DNA of 64,000 nucleotides from Planomonospora parontospora. GTDB taxonomy: Bacteria; Actinomycetota; Actinomycetes; Streptosporangiales; Streptosporangiaceae. Each line of letters starts with the position of its first letter. Position 1 is the stretch's first letter. The stretch is taken from the NCBI GenBank assembly GCA_014647935.1, contig BMQD01000005.1, positions 271,676 through 335,675 on the forward strand. The letters run 5' to 3'. Positions 43,251 through 50,597 of the stretch are shown here, piece by piece. Both the position numbers and the translations under genes were made by a program. Below the pieces are notes generated by a model that was not told where the DNA came from, searched no databases, and saw only the letters and a list, made by a program, of their open reading frames with translations.

Positions 43251-43559
43251 TCAAGGGCCGATGAGTTCGGTCTCCCACGGTTGGAACGGCGGGTCGACCT
43301 CGTAAGACGGGTCACAGTGATGGCGGATCCACTGGGCTGCCCGCCTCTGAGCGTCCCCTTCGTTGGTGACCATGCCGTTCTCGTCTACCTCAAGCACATT
43401 GGTGAAGATCGTAAACACCATCTCCAGCGGCGAACCGAACTCCATCAGGGCTGGCCGGTAGTCGATGTCCTCCAACAGCTCCATGTCGATGGTGCCGTTG
43501 GCCAGGTAGAACGCAAAGAGGCGCAGGCTGGCGCGGACATCCTCAGAAAGTCGGGGCAT
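43251..43559 (-). CDS. Small conserved protein (DUF7677-like)
   Basis: A 102-residue protein with LRLFAFYLANGTIDMELLEDI, DYRPALMEFGSPLEMVFTIFTNVLEV and RRAAQWIRHHCDP. This pattern recalls a small uncharacterised family that I know as DUF7677; the name is tentative. It is soluble, helical and acidic. It stands convergent with the DUF6193 gene. Confidence 0.65.
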   Translation of the reverse strand: MPRLSEDVRASLRLFAFYLANGTIDMELLEDIDYRPALMEFGSPLEMVFTIFTNVLEVDENGMVTNEGDAQRRAAQWIRHHCDPSYEVDPPFQPWETELIGP

Positions 43560-43997
43560 ACTTCATTATCTGGCGTGATGACCATGACATTGGTGGTGAC
43601 TGCTGCAGGATATACGCGGGATGATCTTCGGCAGCTGACCTCCATAATGGGGTGCTCGCCCTACTGGGAGGCCCCTCCGCTACTCGGGGGATGAGTCTCC
43701 GGGCGCGTCTGCCTTGATGTGCAACATGCGTGCAATGATCAAGGTCGTTGTCGATGCGGAGAGCTGCTCTGCCGCAGGTCAGGCACACTGCACCATCGGG
43801 AACGGTCATGCCCTGTAAAACTGTCGACGGTTCGACGCCGTGCCTGTCGCGTGCCCGATGGGACGGGAAGCGAGGGGGAACAGCGGGAAGTCGCGGGGAA
43901 CACGATCAGTGCCGTGAGCTGCGTCTTCGCTGGTCGCCCATGATCGGTATGCGTCTTTGCAAGCAGGATGTCAGTAGCTCGGCTTTTCCGTCTCTGA
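43560..43997. other. Gene-free spacer with repeated motif and integrase-flank remnant
   Basis: I see no gene I would defend. 43608-43623 is a copy of the GGATATACGCGGGATG motif. 43845-43915 is the third integrase-flank-like remnant. A short reverse-strand reading with CLTCGR (about 43660-43809) could be the start of a broken gene. Confidence 0.4.
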
Positions 43998-44468
43998 TCA
44001 ACGGCTCGTGGGTGTCGGGATATTCGCCTCGCGGGAATCGATGATGGCGACCACCCGACCGATCAGGATCACCATGCCGACGATCATGATCGCCGCACCC
44101 GAAAGTTCGGCGAACGCCGCCATGACGTACTCGCCGTCCGGATCACCGACTCCGGACGGCGAGCCGTTGAGCCATCGTGACGCGGCCATCGCCTGGTGCA
44201 GGACCAGAGCGCCGAACGCGAAGGTGATCCCTCCCAGGACGAAGCCCGGAGGCGCCGGCCGGGAACGCTCGCTGGAAGAGAAGGCCTTCCCGGCTCCGAC
44301 CACCAGTGCGAGCGGGACCATGAGGAACCAGCCGATCTCCAGACTCATGATCGCGTCCAGGCGCAGATGCTCGAATCCGTCACCCCGCGGGGAGTGCAGG
44401 AGCGGGACCATCAGGATCCCGCTGAGGAGTCCGATGGCGAGGAAACGGAAGAACCACATGGCCGACAT
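43998..44468 (-). CDS. Four-helix membrane protein of unknown function
   Basis: A 156-residue protein (ATG 44468, or 44459 three codons later). Hydrophobic segments lie at about 4-24, 42-62, 78-95 and 115-142. The loops are short and charged. I see no recognisable domain. It lies just inside the right repeat of the island. Confidence 0.65.
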   Translation of the reverse strand: MSAMWFFRFLAIGLLSGILMVPLLHSPRGDGFEHLRLDAIMSLEIGWFLMVPLALVVGAGKAFSSSERSRPAPPGFVLGGITFAFGALVLHQAMAASRWLNGSPSGVGDPDGEYVMAAFAELSGAAIMIVGMVILIGRVVAIIDSREANIPTPTSR

Positions 44469-44669
44469 GATCTCGGATGGCGGAGAGGGTAGGTCAAGAG
44501 CCGGGCTGGGGGAGCTTCCACGGATGGAAGGGCGTGATCAGTTCCTGGATCATGGTTAGAGGGGGGTGAGGAGCCTGCGGGATATATGCGGGATGATCTT
44601 CCATCGTTCGGGTCAGGGAAGAGGCTTTCGCCCTGCTCAGAAACTCTGCCGTCGCCCGGAACACAGCCC

Positions 44670-44857
44670 TCTTGAAAACCGCTAGGGCCGGTGACGGTCC
44701 TCGTGGGTTCGAATCCCACGCTCTCCGCTGAGCGCGCGAAACGGCGTCTGACCAGGGGTTCCGCCCCGGTGAGGCGCCGTTGACCGTTTCCGGCGTGTGC
44801 AGCCGTGTGCCACCGTGAGCGGCTCTCGGCCGGTGTTCGCGGGATATATGCGGGATG
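44670..44857 (+). repeat. Right copy of the 188-bp tRNA-Ser direct repeat (putative attR)
   Basis: It matches 34425-34612 at 178 of 188 positions, the first 64 without change. It carries only the 3' half of tRNA-Ser (anticodon loop to end); the sequence before it (to 44669) is unrelated. The last bases include the ATG (44855) of the next gene. Confidence 0.9.
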
Positions 44858-45400
44858 GATCTTGAGATGTTCTCCGAGGTCACGCGGGGGAATCCTGCCC
44901 TGGGAATCGGGAGGGAAGCCGTGGAGCACATGGACTGGGACCGGATACCGGGACCGGCCTGGTATCTCCCGAAGGATGCCCGAGCGGCGATGGAAGCGCT
45001 GGTCAGGTCCGCAGACGATGGGCAGGCCGCCCGAGCGCTGGCCGATCTCCGGTACGCGGTCACGAACGACCACGCCGGGACTCTCTACCCGGCCGCCGTC
45101 CCTGCGACGAGCGTGCTGCTGGAGGCGATCGGGGAACGGCCGGGACCACCCCGGCAGGAGGCGTTGAACGCGCTGCTGGACTGGTGGGGATGCTTCCATC
45201 CGGAACCGGGGTTCGGGACCTACGTGGACCCGTCGGCCGGGTCTGTCGGTCTCATCGAAGGAATCATGAGGTGCGTCCGCGACGCCACGGACATGCTGCA
45301 CCGCGTCGCCGACGACCCGTCCGGGGGCGGAGGGCATCGGGCCGGTGTGATGCTGCTGCTGGCCAGACTCGACGAAGGCTGGAACACAGAGGCCGGCTGA
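44855..45400 (+). CDS. Hypothetical protein whose start lies in the repeat
   Basis: A protein of 181 residues from ATG 44855, helical and Ala/Leu-rich with regularly spaced helices (DARAAMEALVRSADDGQAARALADLRYAV; PPRQEALNALLDWWG), compatible with a small HEAT-like or armadillo-like fold. I know no family. There is no ribosome-binding site; a TATATG sequence lies 4 nt upstream. The start codon is part of the GGATATATGCGGGATG motif that ends the right repeat. Confidence 0.6.
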   Translation: MDLEMFSEVTRGNPALGIGREAVEHMDWDRIPGPAWYLPKDARAAMEALVRSADDGQAARALADLRYAVTNDHAGTLYPAAVPATSVLLEAIGERPGPPRQEALNALLDWWGCFHPEPGFGTYVDPSAGSVGLIEGIMRCVRDATDMLHRVADDPSGGGGHRAGVMLLLARLDEGWNTEAG

Positions 45401-45435
45401 CGCGGGGAGCCGGGTGCCTGCACTCGTGGTGAGGC

Positions 45436-45473
45436 GAAAAGAGAAGGGGCCCCGCTGTTCCCGAGGCCCCTTC
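45436..45473 (-). terminator. Terminator of the integrase remnant
   Basis: GAAGGGGCC (45443-45451) pairs with GGCCCCTTC (45465-45473). On the minus strand the stem is followed by TCTTTTC. It lies 14 nt after the old integrase stop. Confidence 0.75.
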
Positions 45474-45486
45474 ATGATGCGGACGG

Positions 45487-45860
45487 TCACGCGGCCAACG
45501 CGTCCTCGATCCTGCGGTTGGCGATCTCCGCGCCGCCGTCGATGCACTTGGCGTAGACCTTGAGCAGTACGTCCACCCCGTGTCCCGCTCACTCTGCCAC
45601 GTCGGGGGCCGCCACTCCGGCGTTGAGCCAGAGCGAGACGGCCGCGTGCCGCAGGTCGTACGGCCGTGCCGCCAGAGGCGAAGCGACCTGCTCGGGGGCC
45701 AACGCCAGGTGCCGGGCCGCCTTCCACGCCTCGCAGTAGGTCCCGATGGAGCTCACGCCACCGCGTGAGGTCCGGAACAGGCGCCCGTCCTCGTGTGCGC
45801 CGAATTCATCAAGGCGGCGGCGCGGCGCGCCGCCACACGGCCCGCCGCCCGCCAGCCGTT
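45487..45860 (-). pseudogene. Tyrosine integrase remnant with a TGA before the catalytic tyrosine
   Basis: The reading DGRLFRTSRGGV, ARPYDLRHAAVSLWLNAG and DVAE is the C-terminal catalytic domain of an actinomycete tyrosine recombinase (box II HxxR type, DLRH). TGA at 45589-45591 stops it, but the same frame continues with AGHGVDVLLKVYAKCIDGG and ends at 45487, where VYAK contains the nucleophilic Tyr. One CGA-to-TGA change would explain this. The N-terminal two thirds are missing or scrambled upstream of about 45830. The enzyme must be inactive. Confidence 0.85.
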
Positions 45861-46059
45861 CGGGCGTGCGGCGTGGGCGCCGGTCCCGGACGGCGCGGGC
45901 CTCAGGGCCGCGCACCGCACCCAGCGCCCGCCGCTCTCTTGCAACCCGCCGCACCGGGGCCGCGCCACCGCCCAGCCCCGCGCCGACCGGACAGGCCGGC
46001 CATACGATTCCTCATCGCACTCTGTCGCCATCAACGCGGCACCCCATACGATCACCCGC

Positions 46060-46302
46060 ATGAGTGATCCAGAGAACATGTCCTACGGCTTCCTGGCGCT
46101 CCTGAGCCTGGGACTTCTCACCCTGGTCACATCGGGCTTCATCGCGTTCGCCACGGGGTAGCTAGCGGCTTTGGCCATCGTCGGCGTCGGCTTCGTCATC
46201 GCCGCCGCGGCCCTGACCATCTATCAACAACGGAAAATCCCAGCCTCCGGCGGGGGCACTCAGCTCCGGGATGATCGTCCGGACGATCCCGTAGAGTCGT
46301 AA
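46060..46302 (+). pseudogene. Small membrane protein gene with in-frame TAG
   Basis: From ATG 46060 the frame encodes 33 residues with one helix (YGFLALLSLGLLTLVTSGFI) and stops at TAG (46159-46161). The same frame then continues through a second helix (LAALAIVGVGFVIAAAALTIY) and a polar tail to TAA 46300-46302. The original product was probably an 80-residue two-helix protein broken by a point mutation. Confidence 0.65.
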
Positions 46303-46710
46303 GCGGCTGAGGTGGAGCCTGATCGTCCCGCCTGCTTCATCCCAGGCGGAGCCCAGCAGGCCGACTCCCCCGACTCAAGCCCGGCTGTGACCGTTGGCAT
46401 CCGATGATCGAGGAACGGCTACCGGCTGAGGGACACACGAAGACGGGCTTGCCTCTCCGTCATCGGCCCGTTGCCCTTCGGGCGGGGCGAGGCAGACGGG
46501 AAGATCAGCCCGGGCGGGAATGTGCGGGTAGAAGGGCGGTCCCCGGTGCTGTCCAGCTCCCCGACGTCGTGCCCGATCGCCTACGACTCGGCTCGCCGAG
46601 CCGTACCCCTGCGGGGAGGGGCGGCGCAATGCCGGAGACCACCCGCGGCGAGGTTACCTCCGTGTCCCACGTGCCCTGACACCGTTCAAGCTTGACGCTG
46701 CACCGCGGCG
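46303..46710. other. Gene-free spacer
   Basis: I see no gene or clear structure here. The open frames have the composition of non-coding GC-rich DNA. Confidence 0.5.
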
Positions 46711-47049
46711 ATGCCAGCATCCGGCACTGTGATCGCCGACTCTTCCGGGCAGGACCGGCACAGTTACAAGCCCTTCGCTTCGATCCTCCTGCTCTTGAGC
46801 GCAATTCTCATGGTGATGCCTGCTCGCCGCGTCATGATCGAGGTGAATGAGCACGGTCTACGGCCGTTGCTCGTTCCGGTGCTGGTCCTGGTCGGGCTCC
46901 CTGTGCTCGGAACGCTCATCGGAACCTTCCTGAGATTCCGCGGGCCGGGCGGAAGATTCTTCGGAATCGCCCTGGGGGTCTTCTTCGCCGGCGTGAGCCT
47001 GATGGCGCTCCTCGCCTACTGGTTCTACTACTCGATCACCCATATCTGA
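46711..47049 (+). CDS. Three-helix membrane protein of unknown function
   Basis: A 112-residue protein with hydrophobic segments at about 21-38, 52-72 and 83-108. The loop between helices 2 and 3 is Gly/Arg-rich (RFRGPGGRF). I see no family. It is one of several small membrane proteins among the accessory genes (others at 43998, 48013, 48479). Confidence 0.6.
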   Translation: MPASGTVIADSSGQDRHSYKPFASILLLLSAILMVMPARRVMIEVNEHGLRPLLVPVLVLVGLPVLGTLIGTFLRFRGPGGRFFGIALGVFFAGVSLMALLAYWFYYSITHI

Positions 47050-47138
47050 GTCGGCTTCCAACCGGAGAGGTCTCACTCTCCTGAGACCGGCGGGTCGACG
47101 AAGAGGTCTTCGGGTCGCGGAAGCAGGGCCGGCTCGTC

Positions 47139-47306
47139 TTAGATGGAGTAGACCTCCAGGCACGAAAGGCGCCCTTCCTCGACGAAGAGCAGGACACCGT
47201 CATTGCGCCCGCGTACGTTGGCAGAGATCAGGGTGGAAGTCCCGGTGACCGTCGCGTATGTACACACGAGGGCAGGGTGCTCGCCGTACAGGAGAAGCAG
47301 GCTCAC
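47139..47306 (-). pseudogene. C-terminal fragment of a small soluble protein
   Basis: An open frame of 55 codons with GRNDGVLLFVEEGRLSCLEVYSI as its end, a common-looking C-terminus of small actinomycete hypotheticals. Upstream the frame is closed by TAG a few codons before GTG 47306. I take it as a remnant; a short real gene cannot be excluded. Confidence 0.45.
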
Positions 47307-47318
47307 CGTCGACCAACG

Positions 47319-47891
47319 CTATGGCTTGGCCTGTTCTGGAACGACGCCCCACATCAGCGTGGAGCCCTTCAGTAGTTGCTCCGTCGCTCTGATCCCGGTC
47401 AGGTGCTCGACGAGCAGGAAAGCCGGCCCTCGGTAGAAGCTGGGAAACGATGGGTAGAGCCTGTAGATCTCCGCCATCGTGTCGACCAGTTCGGCCGGAG
47501 TCTCCTCGAAGTAGTCGTCCTCGTCGCCGCAGGCGAATCTGATCTCGCCGTCCTCGCACCAGTAGAAGTAGTCCAGGTCCTTGACGCCGAGCGCGGCCTG
47601 GGAGACCAGGCGGGTGCCCTCGGAGAGCTTGGTGATCACCTCTTTGCGGGTGCCGAGCCAGTCAGGGTCGAAAACGAACGTCCAATCGCCGATGGAGGTG
47701 ACGCCGAGGGGATCCCCATGGCCCGGGTAGTGATCCGGGTCGCCGGGGAAGGGGCCCGGCGTGAGGTCCTCCCATCGACCGCCGAGGCGGGCGACCACCT
47801 GCTCAGGCGTGGTACGGACATAGATGAAGCTGTAGCACTCCCAGCCGTATTCGCCGCAGAGCCAAGAGACGTCGAGGGGCTGCATGGTCAT
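47319..47891 (-). CDS. DUF6461-family protein
   Basis: A protein of 190 residues (ATG 47891; ATG 47885 is possible). It shows WLCGEYGWECYSFIYVRTTPEQVVARLGG, GVTSIGDWTFVFDPDW, DLDYFYWCEDGEIRFACGDEDDYFEETP and LLVEHLTGI (in parts), the pattern of DUF6461. Its function is unknown. The domain parallels the C-terminal half of the ankyrin protein at 34909, so two forms of one module sit in the same accessory region. Confidence 0.8.
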   Translation of the reverse strand: MTMQPLDVSWLCGEYGWECYSFIYVRTTPEQVVARLGGRWEDLTPGPFPGDPDHYPGHGDPLGVTSIGDWTFVFDPDWLGTRKEVITKLSEGTRLVSQAALGVKDLDYFYWCEDGEIRFACGDEDDYFEETPAELVDTMAEIYRLYPSFPSFYRGPAFLLVEHLTGIRATEQLLKGSTLMWGVVPEQAKP

Positions 47892-48012
47892 GTCGGCATG
47901 CTGCCAGCCACCACCGACAGGCACCGAACCCGCTCGGCTCACGCGCCGGTCCTGGTGTGTCCGTTACCCCGCACCCGCCGCCTCAACGTGCGCCGTCGCC
48001 GGCCGTACGGGC

Positions 48013-48345
48013 TCACTTCGGGCCGGAGCGGATGCGCCGTCCCACCAAGAGGATCAGCCCCATCTGGATGGCGAGCATCACCAGTGCGACCAGTCCTGAC
48101 GCGGCGGACATCTCTTCCTCCGAGAGCCCTCCGCCGCATGCTGTTATGTTGCCGCCCTCGTACAACACGGCACAGTCGCGCCCAAGGATCGCGGTGGTGA
48201 TGAACCAGTTGGCGAGCAGCAGGGGGACCGCGCCCAGGACAAGGGCCGGCGTGATGTACTTCGCCTTCCCAACCGCCGGCTCCGGCTTCGCCACGACAGG
48301 TTCGAGACGCCTGCCCATATCCGAATCAGAAGTCACGCCGACCAC
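48013..48345 (-). CDS. Two-helix membrane protein of unknown function
   Basis: A protein of 110 residues (start 48345, or ATG 48318 nine codons later). Helices lie at about 31-50 and 84-102. The extracytoplasmic loop has two cysteines (DCAVLYEGGNITACGGG) that could pair. I know no family. Confidence 0.6.
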   Translation of the reverse strand: MVGVTSDSDMGRRLEPVVAKPEPAVGKAKYITPALVLGAVPLLLANWFITTAILGRDCAVLYEGGNITACGGGLSEEEMSAASGLVALVMLAIQMGLILLVGRRIRSGPK

Positions 48346-48392
48346 GTAAGCACAGGCGAGCGATCGCGTGCCAGAATGGTCGCGATGAAGAT

Positions 48393-48440
48393 CACGCCGC
48401 CCGTGTGAGGTCCGGAACAGCGGCCCATCCCCGATGTATT
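48393..48440 (-). pseudogene. Second integrase scrap
   Basis: Reverse-strand translation gives EYIGDGPLFRTSHGR, matching EFGAHEDGRLFRTSRGG of the integrase remnant at 45487. The DNA match covers GTGAGGTCCGGAACAG and flanking bases. It is a short leftover of another integrase gene. Confidence 0.6.
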
Positions 48441-48478
48441 CTCACCGTGCATACGGCGCGCATAGCTGAGGAGCGGCC

Positions 48479-48796
48479 TTGACTCCCACCGGAGCCGACG
48501 ACAGCCCCCTTGACTTCTCCTTCGGCGAGCTCCTCTTCTATTTCGCGTACGAAGCCGTGCACAACATGGTCGTGCTCATCGGCTTGCTGATCTGCATCAT
48601 CCTGCTCGTCGCCGTTGCCGTGGCCGCGATGCTCCGGCGCTTTTCACGTCTCCGGCGAGGGCCTCGGCTCCCAGACGACCTCCATCCGGAGGAACGGGCC
48701 GCGTGGTGGCTGGGCGAGGAGACTGATCGTCGTCCACCGCACCCCGGGCAGGTCCGACCCCTTGCCTCAGGCGGGGGCACTCCGGCACCGGGGTGA
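48479..48796 (+). CDS. Single-helix membrane protein, TTG start
   Basis: A 105-residue protein. TTG 48479 lies 4 nt after GAGGAG. One strong helix (about residues 30-52, VVLIGLLICIILLVAVAVAAML) is followed by a basic patch and a polar tail with HPEERAAWWLGEE. The function is unknown. Confidence 0.55.
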   Translation: MTPTGADDSPLDFSFGELLFYFAYEAVHNMVVLIGLLICIILLVAVAVAAMLRRFSRLRRGPRLPDDLHPEERAAWWLGEETDRRPPHPGQVRPLASGGGTPAPG

Positions 48797-49019
48797 TCGC
48801 TGAGGACCCGCTCGCCGTCGCCGGCCCGCCGGCGGCTGGGGTGGGGGCCTGCTCATCCCGGCGGCCTTCGACTCGGGACAAACCGAGCAGTTCAGTGGGC
48901 CGCTCCCGGAGTGTGCGCAGGCCGCGCAGGGCGGCCGAGCTCCTGGTGCCCATAGGCGCTCGTCCAGCCGTCGGCTCGGGACATTTGATGGCGGAATACC
49001 CTACTGGGGTGTATTTTTG

Positions 49020-49033
49020 ATCTACCGGTAGAT
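49020..49033. promoter_or_regulatory. Palindrome ATCTACCGGTAGAT
   Basis: A perfect 14-bp palindrome sits in an AT-rich stretch (TGTATTTTTG just before it), 29 bp upstream of the SnoaL-like gene. It is a likely operator; the regulator is not evident. Confidence 0.5.
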
Positions 49034-49062
49034 GCAGACCCCTCTCCTTTCAAGGAAACTTC

Positions 49063-49470
49063 ATGGGCATCGGCTCCGAGCGTGATCTCGCTGACTTCCT
49101 GATCGCCTACACGCGGGACATGGCCGTCTCCGACGAGGAACCCGGCGCGATCCTCGACCGCTACTTCGTTCCGGACTTCGAGTACTGCAACGACGGGCTC
49201 GTGATCGACCGGCAGCGCATGATCGATCATGCCCGTCCTGTCCGCAGGAACGTCGACAGAGAGGCGATGGTCGCTGACGACCAGGCTGGTGTCGAGATCC
49301 ACGAGATGCTGGTCTCGGGTGACCGGATCGCCGCTCGGTGGACCTTGCGCACCAAGATGCGCAAGGGCAAGACCTTCGCGGCGGAGATCTACATGTTCGG
49401 CCGCCTGGCTCCCGACGGTCGAATCCGCCGGATCGACCAGATCAGCAAGCAGTTGGAAGAAGCGCCGTGA
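49063..49470 (+). CDS. SnoaL-like/NTF2-fold protein
   Basis: A 135-residue protein. The cone-shaped NTF2 fold is suggested by the N-terminal helix, YFVPDFEYCNDGLVIDRQRMIDH, then strands with IHEMLVSGDRIAARWTLRTKM, TFAAEIYMFGRL and the final IRRIDQIS. Such proteins are small enzymes (aldol cyclases, hydrolases) or ligand binders. It has its own promoter with a palindrome upstream. Confidence 0.82.
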   Translation: MGIGSERDLADFLIAYTRDMAVSDEEPGAILDRYFVPDFEYCNDGLVIDRQRMIDHARPVRRNVDREAMVADDQAGVEIHEMLVSGDRIAARWTLRTKMRKGKTFAAEIYMFGRLAPDGRIRRIDQISKQLEEAP

Positions 49471-49536
49471 CCAGGTCGCCGGGACATCCTCGGGCTCTCC
49501 GGCCGGCCTTCTAGGGCTCGTCCGAACTGCGGCGTC

Positions 49537-49722
49537 GTGCGGCCTTTCCGTCTGGCGTCCGCCGCCGACGCGGAGGTGGAGCAGCGGGTACGGGTGTGCA
49601 CATGGTTCGGCTTCGAGGGGTCCACCCCGTGGTTCTACCGGGTCGTGTGGGACATCGGCCTGGCCGCGCTCAGTCGGGACGGCCGACGGCTGGCGGTGCC
49701 GACCGCAACGGACACGGGCTGA
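49537..49722 (+). pseudogene. C-terminal gene fragment ending in LAVPTATDTG
   Basis: 61 codons with FYRVVWDIGLAALSRDGRRLAV and an ATDTG end, which look like the C-terminus of a larger actinomycete protein whose 5' part is missing. No start signal is seen. Confidence 0.4.
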
Positions 49723-49743
49723 CAGGCCGGTGCGCCGGAGGAC

Positions 49744-50271
49744 TCAAGGGGTGCAAAGGTCTTTCATGAGGCCCCAGAAGGACCTGTGACGCTTGGCGCC
49801 GGGCATCCAGGCCGCGAGGAGCCAGGCCTCCCACTCGCCGTCAGGGGTCATGACGTGGGGGTTGAGCAGAAGGTCTCCATCCCACAACCCGACTGAAAGG
49901 GTGTCGGGCAGATATTCCCTTCTGATGGCGTGGTGGTTCTGCTCCTCTCCGTAGACGAAGTAGAGGTCGTCGGGCACATCGTCTCTGGACGACCAGGCTT
50001 CGACCGTTGAGGGATCGACGTCACGGAGCCAGCCGACTTCCGCGACCGGCCACAGGGAGTACTCCTCGACGCCCCAGCCATCGGAGTACAGGAGGAACTG
50101 CCGATAGCTCGGCGGCAGGTTCACGCCCAACCGCTCTTCGAGCCGAATGACTTCTGATTCGTCGGCCGGGGGGTGGAGCCCGTGTCCCGGAGGCAATGGC
50201 GGTTGGTCTGGGCCTTCGGCCGCGGGCTCTTCCTCCGGGAAGAGATCAGACCATCCGTATGAGGTGTTCAT
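49744..50271 (-). CDS. SMI1/KNR4 (SUKH) family protein
   Basis: A 175-residue protein with the SUKH pattern: EVIRLEERLGVNLPPSYRQFLLYSDGWG, then LRDVDP and YFVYGEEQN, and the C-terminal VMTPDGEWEAW strand. The SUKH superfamily is known mainly for immunity proteins against polymorphic toxins. No toxin gene is adjacent, so this is an orphan immunity-type gene. Confidence 0.88.
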   Translation of the reverse strand: MNTSYGWSDLFPEEEPAAEGPDQPPLPPGHGLHPPADESEVIRLEERLGVNLPPSYRQFLLYSDGWGVEEYSLWPVAEVGWLRDVDPSTVEAWSSRDDVPDDLYFVYGEEQNHHAIRREYLPDTLSVGLWDGDLLLNPHVMTPDGEWEAWLLAAWMPGAKRHRSFWGLMKDLCTP

Positions 50272-50597
50272 GGTGGGTGACGGTATCCGTCGCGACTGAC
50301 TGTTCTGTCAGGCGTATGGCACCTCAGGAGCGGTGAGCGAGCGTGCCCGGTCACGCTCGGTAGAACCGTCGGCGATCGCGCGCTTTGCGAGCTCGGACAA
50401 GACCAGAACAGACTGGGGATGCGCGGACTTCACCAGCGCATTGTCCAGCAGCCCTCGATCATCCAACAGCTCCTGCGCCACGATCGGTGGCGGACGTCGC
50501 GCAAGCGACTCTCCGCCGGTGGACCGAGGGCTAACCCGATGCCCGCCCCTGACCCGTTCACCGGACACCGGCCGGGTGCGGTGGACCCTGGAGAGAG
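50272..50597. other. Spacer at the edge of the accessory region
   Basis: I see no convincing gene. A reverse-strand reading (about 50308-50510) with VAQELLDDRGLLDNALVKSAHPQ (in parts) looks protein-like and may be a broken gene without start. Confidence 0.35.

Noticed and set aside
43543..43809. Minus-strand frame starting with CLTCGR and HCTH
   Set aside because: It looks slightly protein-like at its start but runs on through the repeated GGATATAC motif and spacer; no family and no ribosome-binding site, so I left it as possible debris.
49471..49722. Possible transposase remnant
   Set aside because: The short frame shows no transposase motif; it fits the end of an unrelated soluble protein better.
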